A stretch of DNA of 64,000 nucleotides from Acidisoma sp965199065 (GCF_965199065.1 NZ_CBDAQN010000003.1:1612001-1676000), one strand, 5' to 3'; shown: positions 40,381-50,192, numbered from the stretch's first letter. A program made the numbers and translations. Notes: generated from the sequence alone by a model not told the origin.

Positions 40381-41871
40381 TTGGACGCGCCTACTTCCGC
40401 CCAGACCTCCCCCACGGGCCGCATGTCCGGCTCCCCCAGCACAATCGTCACCGCCATTTCCGGCGACGGCATCGGGCCTGAGGTCATGCGCGCCGTTAAG
40501 CGCGTGCTTGCCGCCGCAGGTGCGAGGATCGATTGGGAGGATGCCGAGGCAGGCGCCGCAATCTTCAAGCGCGGTATTGCCTCCGGCTGCCCCCAGGACA
40601 CTCTCGACTCGATCGCGCGCACCGGCGTTGTGTTGAAGGGTCCGCTCGAGACCCCCGTCGGTTACGGCGAGAAATCGGCCAACGTCACGCTGCGCAAGTT
40701 TTTCGAGCTCTACGGCAACATCCGACCGGTCCGCGAACTTCCCGGCATCCGCACGCCATTCTCCGGGCGCGGCATCGACCTCGTCATCGTGCGTGAGAAC
40801 GTCGAGGACCTTTATACCGGCATCGAGCACATGCAGAGCGCCGGCGCCGCCCAGTGCCTCAAGCTCATCACCGAGCCGGGCTGCGAGCGCATCATCCGCC
40901 TCGCCTTCGCGCTGACCCAGGCCGAGAGCCGCCACAAGCTGGCCTGCGCGACCAAGGCCAACATCATGAAGATGACCGAGGGCATGATGAAGCGCGTCTT
41001 CGAGCGCGTCGCCCCGGAGTATTCCGACATCCAGGCCTCGCACATCATCATCGACAACTGCGCCCATCAGCTGGTGATCGCGCCCGAGCAGTTCGACGTG
41101 ATCGTGACCACCAACATGAACGGCGACATCATCAGCGATCTGGCGGCGGGGCTGGTCGGAGGCTTGGGCGTCGCGCCCTCGTCCAACATCGGCGACAGCG
41201 CGGCGATGTTCGAGGCGGTGCATGGCTCGGCGCCGCAGATCGCAGGGCGCGACCTCGCGAACCCCACGGCGCTGTTGCTCTCCTCGGTCATGATGCTGCG
41301 GCACATCGGCGACTTCGCCGTGGCCGAAGCCGTCGAGCAGGCGCTGCTGGTGACGCTGGAAGAGGGCCGCAACCTGACCGGCGACATCGCGGCGCGCGGA
41401 ACCGGCGTCGGCACCACGGCTTACACGGACCAGGTCATCGCCAATCTCGGGCGGGTCAGCAGCCAGCCCTCGCGGCAGTACCACCCGCTGACGCTGCCGG
41501 TCTGGCCCAAGGGCGTCTGGCACCATGAGTCCGATAGCCGGATCATGATGGGTCTCGATGTGTTCATCGAGAGCGATCATGACCCCGAGCAGCTGGCGGC
41601 CTCGTTGCAGGCGGCGACCGAGGGCACGGACTTCACCCTCAAGATGATCGAGAACCGTGGCGTTCAGGTATGGCCCGCCAATACCGGACGACCCTTCCTC
41701 GTCGATCTGTTCCGGTGCCGCTTCCTGCTGGGGACGCCGAGCGAGGGCGCACCCCGCGAGATCGCGCATCTGATGGAGCGGCTGACCGCCGAGCATCACT
41801 GGATGCATGTGGAGAAGCTGCAACGTTTCGACGGGCTGGACGGCTACACCCGCGCGCAGGGCGAAAACTAG
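40381..41871 (+). CDS. icd: isocitrate dehydrogenase, large (type II) form
   Basis: 496 residues. The substrate motif SANVTLRKFFELYGNIRP (Ser, Asn and Arg contacts), VRENVEDLYTGIEHMQ and AMFEAVHGSAPQIAG are conserved. A C-terminal extension of ~140 residues (from PLTLPVWPKGVWHHESDS) marks the long form found in Thermus and Rickettsia. Oxidises isocitrate to 2-oxoglutarate. TTG 40381 has a perfect AGGAGG (40368-40373) 7 nt upstream; ATG 40423 is the alternative. It ends 3 nt before the convergent cyclotransferase stop. Confidence 0.93.
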   Translation: MDAPTSAQTSPTGRMSGSPSTIVTAISGDGIGPEVMRAVKRVLAAAGARIDWEDAEAGAAIFKRGIASGCPQDTLDSIARTGVVLKGPLETPVGYGEKSANVTLRKFFELYGNIRPVRELPGIRTPFSGRGIDLVIVRENVEDLYTGIEHMQSAGAAQCLKLITEPGCERIIRLAFALTQAESRHKLACATKANIMKMTEGMMKRVFERVAPEYSDIQASHIIIDNCAHQLVIAPEQFDVIVTTNMNGDIISDLAAGLVGGLGVAPSSNIGDSAAMFEAVHGSAPQIAGRDLANPTALLLSSVMMLRHIGDFAVAEAVEQALLVTLEEGRNLTGDIAARGTGVGTTAYTDQVIANLGRVSSQPSRQYHPLTLPVWPKGVWHHESDSRIMMGLDVFIESDHDPEQLAASLQAATEGTDFTLKMIENRGVQVWPANTGRPFLVDLFRCRFLLGTPSEGAPREIAHLMERLTAEHHWMHVEKLQRFDGLDGYTRAQGEN

Positions 41872-41874
41872 CCG

Positions 41875-42267
41875 TCAGGCGTGGCGGGTCGCCGATCGCT
41901 CCAGCCTGACACGGGCGGGGTCCGTGGGTTCAACCCAGGCCCGCCGCGTCACCGCCCTCGCCACCCAGACGCCAACCCGGTAAGGGCGGCCATCGACGAG
42001 CGCCCGGACGCGTTGCAACTCATAGGCGGAGCCTTCGTAGGCGATCAGGCGCAGGTGAGCCGTGGCGGTCAGCCGGGCGACGAAGCCCGCGACTTCCGAG
42101 CCCGGGCTACGGATCACAGAGGCATACCGGGCGCGCCAGGCGCCAATGTGCACGCGCGACCAGCCCGGCAGCCGCGCCGGCCGCACTGTCTGGCCGATGC
42201 GCGGGTCGCCCGCAATCTGGCCCAAAAGGACCGGATCGCGCAGCGAACCATAGAGAAAGATTAGCAC
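41875..42267 (-). CDS. gamma-glutamylcyclotransferase-family protein
   Basis: 130 residues beginning MLIFLYGSLRDP, the YGSL substrate-binding motif of the AIG2/GGCT fold, with a conserved acidic residue in AYEGSAYEL. Members form 5-oxoproline from gamma-glutamyl amines or peptides. It is the last gene of the maeB-galU-phosphomannomutase run, 30 bp behind the phosphomannomutase. Confidence 0.8.
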   Translation of the reverse strand: MLIFLYGSLRDPVLLGQIAGDPRIGQTVRPARLPGWSRVHIGAWRARYASVIRSPGSEVAGFVARLTATAHLRLIAYEGSAYELQRVRALVDGRPYRVGVWVARAVTRRAWVEPTDPARVRLERSATRHA

Positions 42268-42297
42268 GGTGCCGCAGTCACGGCGCCGGTGAACGCA

Positions 42298-43707
42298 TCA
42301 ATGCCCGGAGGAAGCAGCGTCGAAATCCGGCGCCGCAATGCCGGATGCTTCCAGCTGCGTCACCAGATCGGCCTTGAGCCGCTCCAGACCCTCGGGGTCC
42401 TTCGCCTCGGCACGCGCGACGAGAACCGACTGCGTGTTCGACGCGCGGAGCAGCCACCAGCCGTCCTCCGTCTTCACCCGAACGCCGTCGGTCTCGGAAA
42501 CCGCGGCGCCCGCTTTCCTCAGCCGGGCCGCAACCTCGCCGATGACCGCGAACTTCCGCACGTCGTCGCACTCGAAGCGCAGCTCCGGCGTGTTGATGAC
42601 GCTCGGCAATGCATCGTGCATCTCTGCAAGGCTCAGGGGCGAGCGGGCGACGATGCCGGCAAGGCGCACGGCGGCGTAGAGCGCGTCGTCGAAGCCGTAC
42701 CACTTGTCGGCGAAAAAGACGTGACCCGACATCTCGGCGGCCAGAGGCGAGCCTGTCTCGGCCATCTTCGCCTTGATGAGGCTATGGCCGGTCTTCCACA
42801 TGAGCGGCGACCCGCCGGCCCGCTCGATCTCGTCGAACAGCACCTGGCTCGCCTTCACATCCGAGATGATGATGGCGCCGGGGTGCGTCTTCAGCACGTC
42901 CCGGGCGAGGATGACCAGCAGCTGGTCGCCGAAGAGGACGTTGCCGTTGCCGTCGACGGCGCCGATGCGGTCGGCGTCGCCGTCGAAGGCGATGCCGAGG
43001 TCGGCCGCGGTGCCCTTGACGGCTGCGATGAGCGCCTCGAGGTTCTTCGGCACCGTCGGGTCAGGATGGTGGTTCGGGAAATGACCGTCGATCTCGGGGA
43101 AGATCACCGTGTGATCCCCCGGGATGTGCTTGACGAGTTCCTGGAGGACCTCGCCCGCGGCGCCGTTCCCGTTGTCCCAGACGATCTTGAGCTTCTGCTC
43201 GCCGCCGTCCCAGTCGCGCGCCAGCCGGGCCACGTAGTCGGCTTGAAGGTCCACCAGCTCGTCATGGCCGGTTGTCGCATCGACAACATCCCCTGCGGCC
43301 GAGAGACGCCCAAGCTCCAGGATGTCCTTCCCGAAGAACGGCTTCTTGCCGATCATCATCTTGAAGCCGTTGTATTCGGGTGGATTATGGCTGCCCGTGA
43401 CCATGACTGCGCCGTCGGTGCCGCGCGTGAAGGCGGCGAAATAGAGCAGCGGGGTCGGGCCGCGGCCAACCCGCAGCACGTTGATGCCCGAAGCTTTCAG
43501 CCCCTCCACCAGCGCCTTCTCCAGCTCCGGCGAGTGGGTCCGCCCATCGTAGCCGACGGCGACGATGTTGCCGCCCGAACGGGCGACGATGCTGCCGAAG
43601 GTCCGGCCGATCGCGAAGCCGTCCTCGGGGTTGAGCGTTTTGCCGACAACGCCGCGGATGTCGTATTCGCGAAGCGAGGTGGGGTGGAAGCTGTGGGAGA
43701 AGGGCAT
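42298..43707 (-). CDS. manB: phosphomannomutase/phosphoglucomutase
   Basis: 469 residues of the AlgC/ManB family. Catalytic Ser106 in TGSHNPP, metal loop DGDADRIG and sugar-binding GEMSGH-like segment (AAEMSGHVFF). It interconverts Man-1-P/Man-6-P or Glc-1-P/Glc-6-P and feeds nucleotide-sugar synthesis. It starts 21 bp after galU, giving a sensible pair for UDP-glucose and GDP-mannose supply. Confidence 0.93.
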   Translation of the reverse strand: MPFSHSFHPTSLREYDIRGVVGKTLNPEDGFAIGRTFGSIVARSGGNIVAVGYDGRTHSPELEKALVEGLKASGINVLRVGRGPTPLLYFAAFTRGTDGAVMVTGSHNPPEYNGFKMMIGKKPFFGKDILELGRLSAAGDVVDATTGHDELVDLQADYVARLARDWDGGEQKLKIVWDNGNGAAGEVLQELVKHIPGDHTVIFPEIDGHFPNHHPDPTVPKNLEALIAAVKGTAADLGIAFDGDADRIGAVDGNGNVLFGDQLLVILARDVLKTHPGAIIISDVKASQVLFDEIERAGGSPLMWKTGHSLIKAKMAETGSPLAAEMSGHVFFADKWYGFDDALYAAVRLAGIVARSPLSLAEMHDALPSVINTPELRFECDDVRKFAVIGEVAARLRKAGAAVSETDGVRVKTEDGWWLLRASNTQSVLVARAEAKDPEGLERLKADLVTQLEASGIAAPDFDAASSGH

Positions 43708-43728
43708 CGGACGTCCTAACGAAATTTC

Positions 43729-44604
43729 TTAGGTGTATTTCTTGAGGAAGTTCCGCACGTCGCCGGCCAAGTCCGGCCTCGCCAAACTAAACGCTATCTG
43801 CGCCTCCAGGAAGCCTACCTTGTCGCCGCAGTCGAACCGCTCGCCCTCGAAACGCAGGCCGTGAAACGGCGATTGGCCGATCAGCTTCGCCATCGCGTCC
43901 GTCAGCTGCACCTCGTTGCCGGCGCCGCGCTCCATCATGGATAGGAACTCGATGACCTGCGGCATCAGAATGTAGCGTCCGATGATGGAGAGGTTCGAGG
44001 GCGCCACCTCCGGCTTTGGCTTTTCGACCAGCCCGGTGACTTCCACCAGACGTCCGTCGTCCGATCCGATCCTGAGAATACCGTAGCGGTTCGTCTGGTC
44101 GTGCGGCACTTCCACAACGGCAACGACGCTGCCCTCGGTCTCCTGGTAGGCCTTTGCCAGCTGCTCCATGCAGGGTGTCTTCGACAGCACAAGGTCATCC
44201 GGCAACAGGATGGCGAAGGGCTCGTCGCCGATGAAGGTCCGGGCGCACCAGATGGCATGGCCAAGCCCGAGGGGCTCCTGCTGCCGCACCGTGGTGATGG
44301 CGCCGGGCTGAAGCCGGTCATGCTCGAGCTGAGACAGCGCTTCCAGCTTGCCGCGCTCCCGGAGCGTCGCTTCAAGCTCATACGAGACATCGAAGTGGTC
44401 GATGAGGGCAGTCTTGCCGCGACCCGACACCATGCAGAACTGCTCGATGCCAGCGGCGCGCGCCTCATCGACGGCGTATTGGATAAGGGGCCGGTCGACG
44501 ACCGTCAGCATCTCCTTCGGCATCGCCTTGGTCGCCGGCAGGAAGCGGGTTCCCAGACCAGCAACGGGGAGCACCGCTTTACGTAACGGCTTAGCAGTCA
44601 TCAT
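43729..44604 (-). CDS. galU: UTP-glucose-1-phosphate uridylyltransferase
   Basis: Produces UDP-glucose for glycans. 291 residues. The N-terminal KAVLPVAGLGTRFLPATKAMPKEML is the nucleotide-binding signature and KPLIQYAVDEA-like sequence follows. VEKPKPEVAPSNLSIIGRYIL is conserved. maeB lies 144 bp upstream on the same strand. Confidence 0.96.
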   Translation of the reverse strand: MMTAKPLRKAVLPVAGLGTRFLPATKAMPKEMLTVVDRPLIQYAVDEARAAGIEQFCMVSGRGKTALIDHFDVSYELEATLRERGKLEALSQLEHDRLQPGAITTVRQQEPLGLGHAIWCARTFIGDEPFAILLPDDLVLSKTPCMEQLAKAYQETEGSVVAVVEVPHDQTNRYGILRIGSDDGRLVEVTGLVEKPKPEVAPSNLSIIGRYILMPQVIEFLSMMERGAGNEVQLTDAMAKLIGQSPFHGLRFEGERFDCGDKVGFLEAQIAFSLARPDLAGDVRNFLKKYT

Positions 44605-44748
44605 CGACCTCGTATCTTAAATAACGGGGCGCACTTAGGCTCGATTCACATCCAGAAAGCAACAAGCGGTTCCGCACCACGGAGGTCTAGGCGCCCTGCT
44701 GCTTTCTCGGTGCCTCCCATATTACGTTTAGACACACTCTGCCGAGGT

Positions 44749-47049
44749 TTATCTGTGTGAATTTGCTTCCGCCGCCGCGACTGCGCTGATGTTGATTATG
44801 GCGCGCGCCGTCGCCGTGGGCACAAGAATGTGGATCGGCTTGGCCAGCCCGAGCAAAAGCGGCCCAACCTGCAGCCCATCGCCGGACGCCTTGATGAGGT
44901 TGAACGCGATGTTGGCCGCGTCCAGCGTCGGCATGACCAGGAGGTTCGCAGTCCCGGTCAGGGTGCTTTCGCCGATCGCCCGAGCGCGCGTGGCCTCGGC
45001 CAGGGCCGCATCAGCCTGCATCTCGCCGTCCACTTCCAGCGAGGGCATCCGCTCCCGGATGAGCGTCAGGGCGCGCCTCATCTTGCGGGCGGACTCCGAG
45101 TTGCTCGACCCGAAGGAGGAGTGAGACAGCAGAGCGACCTTCGGCGTCTGCCCGAAGGAAGACACGGCCTCGGCGGCCAGCACCGTCATCTCCGCGACCT
45201 GCTCGCAGGTCGGGTCGACGTTCATGTGGGTGTCGCAGAAGAACAGGGCGCCTTCCTGCAGGATGACGGCGGTCAGTGCGTAGATCCGTGAGCAGCCGGG
45301 ACGCCGGGGGATGATCGGCAGCGCATATTGCAGATGGCGCCACCAGTCGCCGAAGCCACCGCAGAGTGCCCCGTCGGCGAGGCCTTCGGAAACCATCAGC
45401 GAGGCGGCGATGGTGGGGTGCGTGCGCATGCGGATTTCCGCCGCATCCGGCCTTACGCCCCGGCGCCCGGCCAAGTTCTTGTACTTTTCGAGCAGCGGCG
45501 CGAAGTAGTCGAGATCGGTCGCCGGATCGAGAACGGTCACGGCGCGGTTCAGGTCGAGCCGGAGACCCATCTCCCGCACCTTGCGCTCGATTGCCTCGCG
45601 CGACCCGAGCAGAATGGGGCGGGCGATGTTGTCGTCGACCACCGTCTGCACGGCGCGCAAGACGCGCTCGTCGGTGCCGGCGCCATAGACCAGGCTGCGA
45701 AGGTTCTGCTGGGCGGCCAGGATGACCGGGCGCATGAGCTGACCGGAGCGGTAGGTGAAGCGCTCGAGTTCGCGCTTGTACTGGTCGAAATCCTCGATCG
45801 GAAAGCGGGCGACGCCGCTGGCGAAGGCGGCGCGCGCCACGGCGGGGGCGATCTCCAGGATCAGGCGCGGATCGAAGGGCTTCGGTATGATGTATTCCGG
45901 CCCGAAGATCGGCGCCGAACCGCCATAGGCCGCGACGACCGCCTCGCTCGCCTCCATGCGGGCGAGCCCGGCCAGCGCCTCGACGGCCGCCTTCTTCATC
46001 TCCTCGTTGATGGTCGTGGCGCCGCAATCGAGCGCACCGCGGAAGATGAAGGGGAAGCAGAGGACGTTGTTGACCTGATTGGGGTAGTCGCTGCGGCCCG
46101 TGCCGATGATGGCGTCCGGCCGGTCCAGCCGCACGAACTCCGGCAGGATCTCGGGCTCGGGATTGGCGAGCGCCATGATCACAGGCCGGGGGGCAAGCTT
46201 GCCCAGCCATTCGCGTTTGAGAACGCGAGGCGCCGACAGTCCCAGGAACAGATCGGCGTCCTGAAGCACGTCCTCCAGCCGGCGGGCGTCCGTGTCCTTC
46301 GCGTAGCGGGCGAGGTTCGGCCCCATGCCGTTGCGACCGCGATGAACAACGCCGTCGATATCGGTGAGGAACACGTTCTCGACCTTGAGGCCCATCGTCA
46401 CCAGGAGGTCGATGCAGGCGAGCGCCGCCGCGCCGGCTCCCGAGGTGACCACCTTGATCTCGTCGAGATTCTTGCCTTGCAGGGTGAGCCCGTTCACCAC
46501 CGCCGCGGCGACGGTGATGGCGGTGCCATGCTGGTCGTCATGGAAAACGGGGATGTTCATCCGCTGGCGGAGTTCGGCCTCGATCTTGAAGCACTCCGGC
46601 GCCTTGATGTCCTCGAGATTGATGGCGCCGAAGGTCGGCTCCAGCGCCGCCACCACGTCGCAGAAGCGATCCGGATCGGCGGCATCGACCTCGATGTCGA
46701 ACACATCGATGCCGGCGAATTTCTTGAAGAGGACGGCCTTGCCCTCCATCACCGGCTTGGAGGCGAGCGCGCCGATATTGCCGAGGCCGAGCACGGCGGT
46801 GCCGTTGGAGATGACGCCGACGAGGTTGCCGCGCGCCGTGTAGAGCTTGGCGTTGTCGCTGTCGGCGACGATGGCCTGGCAGGCGGCGGCGACGCCGGGG
46901 GAATAGGCGAGGGCGAGGTCCCGCTGGGTCGCCATGCGCTTGGTCGGCTCGATCGCGAGCTTCCCGGGCCGGGGATACCGGTGGTAGTCCAGCGCCGCTT
47001 TGCGGAGATTGTCGTCCACCGTTCGCCTCCCGAGCGCCGTTAGCGGCAC
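44749..47049 (-). CDS. maeB: NADP-dependent malic enzyme with phosphotransacetylase-like C-terminus
   Basis: 766 residues. The N-terminal ~430 residues are malic enzyme (RDLALAYSPGVAAAC, DDQHGTA metal site, VVTSGAGAAALA cofactor loop). The C-terminal ~320 residues are a phosphate acetyl/butyryltransferase-like domain (ILLGSREAIERK, HMNVDPTCEQ, SHSSFGSSNSESARKM) which in MaeB proteins is regulatory, usually binding acetyl-CoA, not catalytic. Decarboxylates malate to pyruvate, giving NADPH. Confidence 0.95.
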   Translation of the reverse strand: MPLTALGRRTVDDNLRKAALDYHRYPRPGKLAIEPTKRMATQRDLALAYSPGVAAACQAIVADSDNAKLYTARGNLVGVISNGTAVLGLGNIGALASKPVMEGKAVLFKKFAGIDVFDIEVDAADPDRFCDVVAALEPTFGAINLEDIKAPECFKIEAELRQRMNIPVFHDDQHGTAITVAAAVVNGLTLQGKNLDEIKVVTSGAGAAALACIDLLVTMGLKVENVFLTDIDGVVHRGRNGMGPNLARYAKDTDARRLEDVLQDADLFLGLSAPRVLKREWLGKLAPRPVIMALANPEPEILPEFVRLDRPDAIIGTGRSDYPNQVNNVLCFPFIFRGALDCGATTINEEMKKAAVEALAGLARMEASEAVVAAYGGSAPIFGPEYIIPKPFDPRLILEIAPAVARAAFASGVARFPIEDFDQYKRELERFTYRSGQLMRPVILAAQQNLRSLVYGAGTDERVLRAVQTVVDDNIARPILLGSREAIERKVREMGLRLDLNRAVTVLDPATDLDYFAPLLEKYKNLAGRRGVRPDAAEIRMRTHPTIAASLMVSEGLADGALCGGFGDWWRHLQYALPIIPRRPGCSRIYALTAVILQEGALFFCDTHMNVDPTCEQVAEMTVLAAEAVSSFGQTPKVALLSHSSFGSSNSESARKMRRALTLIRERMPSLEVDGEMQADAALAEATRARAIGESTLTGTANLLVMPTLDAANIAFNLIKASGDGLQVGPLLLGLAKPIHILVPTATARAIINISAVAAAEANSHR

Positions 47050-47154
47050 TTTTGTCCGAAGGCTATAAGACCAACTGACGGGGCGGTATGCAATGTCGCG
47101 GGCCGGCCGGAGGTATCCCGGGACGGACTGTCAGTTATCCAGATGAGAGAAAGA

Positions 47155-47240
47155 TGGTGCGGTCGAGAAGACTCGAACTTCCACGAGGTTGCCCCCACAA
47201 GCACCTCAAGCTTGCGCGTCTACCATTCCGCCACGACCGC
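47155..47240 (-). tRNA. trnL-GAG: tRNA-Leu (anticodon GAG)
   Basis: 86 nt with encoded CCA. Acceptor stem GCGGTCG/CGACCGC, discriminator A, a long variable arm as expected for Leu, the T-loop sequence TTCGAGTC, and anticodon stem CAAGC/GCTTG around loop TTGAGGT, giving anticodon GAG for CUC/CUU codons. Confidence 0.95.
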
Positions 47241-47253
47241 ATCGTGGGCGCGG

Positions 47254-47282
47254 GGTATAGCGAATGATCGCGCCCCGGGCAA
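47254..47282 (-). promoter_or_regulatory. predicted tRNA-Leu promoter
   Basis: On the minus strand TTGCCC (47277-47282) and TATACC (47254-47259) are separated by exactly 17 bp, ending about 13 nt before the tRNA 5' end. It overlaps the 5' end of the divergent lipB gene, so lipB and the tRNA compete for the same DNA. Confidence 0.5.
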
Positions 47283-47986
47283 TCGTCGCTGAACAACCCA
47301 ACGCACGCGCGGAGGTGGCATCTGCTCCGCGCATCCGGTGGGAGATCGCGGATGGCTTCACCGCCTACCCGGAGGCGATCGCCTCGATGGAGGCCTCCAT
47401 CCGCGCCATCCGCGCCGGGGAGGCGGCGGAACGCGTCTGGTTCGTCGAGCATCCGCCCCTCTACACCGCCGGCAGTTCGGCCAAGCCGGAGGATCTGGAG
47501 GATGCGACGCGCTTCCCGACCTTCGCCGCCGGCCGCGGCGGGCAATGGACCTATCACGGTCCGGGCCAGCGCGTGGCCTACGTGATGCTCGACCTCGACC
47601 GGCCGCATGGCGTGGTGCCCGCCCGCGATCTGCGGGCCTACGTTCAGGGGCTCGAGGAGTGGCTGATCCTGACCCTCGACCGGTTCAACATCCGGGGCGA
47701 GAGGCGACCGGGGCGCGTCGGCATCTGGGTCGAGGACCGTGCCGCCGGGACGGAGGCGAAGATCGCGGCCATCGGGGTCCGGGTTACCCGATGGGTCACC
47801 TGGCATGGTGTGGCGGTGAACCTGGAGCCTGTGCTCGACCACTTCGCGGGCATTGTTCCATGCGGTATCCGCGAGTATGGGGTGACAAGCCTCCATGCGC
47901 TTGGGATGATAGTGAGCATGGCCGAACTGGATGCCGCCTTGGCAGCAAGTTGGGTTCGTGTGTTCGGCAGCTCGCTCGAGCGCTGA
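47264..47986 (+). CDS. lipB: lipoyl(octanoyl) transferase
   Basis: Transfers octanoyl from ACP to lipoyl domains. 240 residues. Lys166 (EAKIAAIG) and nucleophile Cys200 (PCGI) have the 34-residue spacing of E. coli LipB Lys135/Cys169. RGGQWTYHGPGQ is the family signature. ATG 47264 has no clear Shine-Dalgarno, and its first bases lie in the tRNA promoter. Confidence 0.93.
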   Translation: MIAPRAIVAEQPNARAEVASAPRIRWEIADGFTAYPEAIASMEASIRAIRAGEAAERVWFVEHPPLYTAGSSAKPEDLEDATRFPTFAAGRGGQWTYHGPGQRVAYVMLDLDRPHGVVPARDLRAYVQGLEEWLILTLDRFNIRGERRPGRVGIWVEDRAAGTEAKIAAIGVRVTRWVTWHGVAVNLEPVLDHFAGIVPCGIREYGVTSLHALGMIVSMAELDAALAASWVRVFGSSLER

Positions 47987-48080
47987 CATGCGAGGCGGGC
48001 TGGATGAGTGTTTGTGAAGAAGATGGGCGGACAGGACGGTCGGAACCGGTCCACGCCCGTCGCAGTGATGGGAACCTGGG

Positions 48081-49427
48081 ATGGCCTCGGCGGCCGAACA
48101 ACTTGCGGCAAACCTGAACTTCGGCACCTTCGCGAAGGCGACCGAACTCAAGAAGCGGATTTGGTTTACCCTGGGGGCGTTGATCGTCTTCCGGATCGGC
48201 ACCTACATCCCGGTGCCTGGCGTCGACCCGGCCGTCATGGCCCAGCTCATGACGCGCGGCGGCGGCGGCATCCTCGGCATGTTCGACATGTTCTCGGGCG
48301 GAGCGCTCGGCCGCATGACCGTCTTCGCGCTGAACATCATGCCGTACATCAGCGCCAGCATCATCATCCAGCTCATGGCTTCGGCCATTCCCGCGCTCGA
48401 AACCCTCAAGAAGGAGGGCGACAGCGGCCGCCGGCGGCTCAACCAGTACACGCGTTACCTCACCGCCGTCATCGCCATTTTCCAGAGCTACGGCATCGCG
48501 GTCGGGCTTGAGAGCATGCGCGGCAGCCTAGGCCCCGCGGTCATCGACCCTGGGCTGTTCTTCCGCTTCACCTGCGTCGTCACGCTGGTCGGCGGCACCA
48601 TGTTCCTGATGTGGATCGGCGAGCAGATAACCGCCCGTGGTGTCGGCAACGGCTCCAGCCTCATCATCTTCGCGGGCATCGTCGCCAACCTGCCGAGCGC
48701 CCTCGTCCACCTGCTCGAACTCGGCAAGACCGGCGCGCTCTCGCCGATCTTCGTGCTGGCGTTCATCGTCGGCGCCGTCGTCATCATCGGCTTCGTGGTG
48801 TTCATGGAGCGCGCCCAGCGCCGCATCATCATCCAATACCCGAAGCGACAGGTCGGACAGCGGGTCTATGGCGGCGAAAGCAGCCACATGCCGCTGAAGA
48901 TCAACACCTCCGGCGTCATCCCGCCGATCTTCGCGAGTTCGATCCTGCTGATCCCGGCGACCATCATCGGCTTCTCCCACGCGGCTTCCGGCCCCGGCTG
49001 GATGCGGTGGCTGGCAGGCTCGCTCGCGCATGGTCAGCCCGTCTACATGATCCTCTATGCCGCGATGATCATCTTCTTCTCCTATTTCTACACGGCGGTC
49101 GTGTTCAATCCGGAGGAGACGGCGACGAACCTCAAGAAACAGGGCGGCTTCATTCCCGGAATCCGTCCCGGAACAAATACGGCAAATTATTTCGATCGCA
49201 TTCTGACGCGGCTGACGACGGTCGGCGCGCTGTATCTCGTGATCGTCTGCCTGGTGCCTGAGTTCTTAATTGGCCATTACAGCCTGCCATTCTATTTCGG
49301 CGGCACAAGCCTGCTCATTATCGTCTCCGTCACTATGGACACGGTGACGCAAATCCAGTCCCATCTCATTGCGCACCAGTATGAAGGCCTCATCAAAAGG
49401 GGCCGCGGGCGAGGGAGGGGACGTTGA
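48081..49427 (+). CDS. secY: protein translocase subunit SecY
   Basis: Ten-helix channel of the Sec translocon, 448 residues. Recognisable: RIWFTLGALIVFRIGTYIPVPGVDP, ERAQRRIIIQYPKRQ (helix 6-7 ribosome-facing loop), NTSGVIPPIFASS, and NPEETATNLKKQGGFIPGIRPG. The tail is Arg/Gly-rich. It is preceded here by lipB, not rplO, 95 bp away. Its stop shares TTGA with the adk start. Confidence 0.98.
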   Translation: MASAAEQLAANLNFGTFAKATELKKRIWFTLGALIVFRIGTYIPVPGVDPAVMAQLMTRGGGGILGMFDMFSGGALGRMTVFALNIMPYISASIIIQLMASAIPALETLKKEGDSGRRRLNQYTRYLTAVIAIFQSYGIAVGLESMRGSLGPAVIDPGLFFRFTCVVTLVGGTMFLMWIGEQITARGVGNGSSLIIFAGIVANLPSALVHLLELGKTGALSPIFVLAFIVGAVVIIGFVVFMERAQRRIIIQYPKRQVGQRVYGGESSHMPLKINTSGVIPPIFASSILLIPATIIGFSHAASGPGWMRWLAGSLAHGQPVYMILYAAMIIFFSYFYTAVVFNPEETATNLKKQGGFIPGIRPGTNTANYFDRILTRLTTVGALYLVIVCLVPEFLIGHYSLPFYFGGTSLLIIVSVTMDTVTQIQSHLIAHQYEGLIKRGRGRGRGR

Positions 49428-50110
49428 ACATCATTCTTTTGGGTCCGCCGGGCGCCGGCAAAGGCACCCAGGCCAAGGGGCTGCAGAGCCGCCACGGCAT
49501 CGCCCAGATCTCCACCGGCGACATGCTGCGCTCCGAGGTTGCGGCCGGCAGCGAGATCGGTCTGCGCGCCCGGGAGATCATGGCCAAAGGCGGGCTCGTG
49601 TCCGACGACATCCTCGTCGCCATGATCGCCGCGCGCATCCAGAAGCCCGACTGCGCGCACGGTTTTATCCTCGATGGCTTCCCCCGCACCGTGCCCCAGG
49701 CCGAGGCCCTGGACGCAATGCTGGAGGAACGCGGGACGGGGATCGACGCCGTCGTCGAGTTGCGGGTGAACGATGCGGTTCTGATCGAGCGCATCGCCGG
49801 CCGGTTCAGTTGCACCAAGTGCGGCGCGAGCTACAACGACCATACCCATCTGCCGAAGGTGGCGGACACCTGCGACCTCTGTGGCAACCATGAGTTCGTC
49901 CGCCGGCCGGATGACAAGCGGGAGGTCGTGGCCGCCCGCCTTGACGCCTACAATGCCCAAACGGCGCCTCTGCTGCCCTATTACGAGGCGCGTGACCGGC
50001 TGCGGGTTGTGGACGGCTTGGCGGACATCGATGAGGTAGCGGCGGCTATCGAGGCCGCCTTCGAGACCCTGCCTCATCGTAAGCCCACCCATGCGCTCAC
50101 GCAGAGTTGA
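49424..50110 (+). CDS. adk: adenylate kinase
   Basis: Interconverts AMP+ATP and 2 ADP. 228 residues. P-loop GPPGAGKGT (7-15), FILDGFPRT, and a zinc-binding LID with Cys130, Cys133, Cys150 and Cys153 (four-cysteine type). It starts with TTG 49424 overlapping the secY stop, with GGAGGGG just upstream, so it is translationally coupled to secY. Confidence 0.97.
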   Translation: MNIILLGPPGAGKGTQAKGLQSRHGIAQISTGDMLRSEVAAGSEIGLRAREIMAKGGLVSDDILVAMIAARIQKPDCAHGFILDGFPRTVPQAEALDAMLEERGTGIDAVVELRVNDAVLIERIAGRFSCTKCGASYNDHTHLPKVADTCDLCGNHEFVRRPDDKREVVAARLDAYNAQTAPLLPYYEARDRLRVVDGLADIDEVAAAIEAAFETLPHRKPTHALTQS

Positions 50111-50158
50111 ACTCACAGAGTTGACTCTCAGTTCACGGCAGAGCTATTCCGCTCCTCC

Positions 50159-50192
50159 TCCGGCCGAAAGCGAAAGCTGGCCGGAACCTTTT
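50159..50192 (+). terminator. hairpin plus T-run in the rpsM leader
   Basis: TCCGGCC (50159-50165) pairs with GGCCGGA (50179-50185), around AGC-GAAA-GCT with a GNRA loop and a GAA bulge; ACCTTTTC follows. It could be a weak terminator/attenuator after adk or a regulatory leader element for the S13 block. It sits about 70 nt before the rpsM start. Confidence 0.4.
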
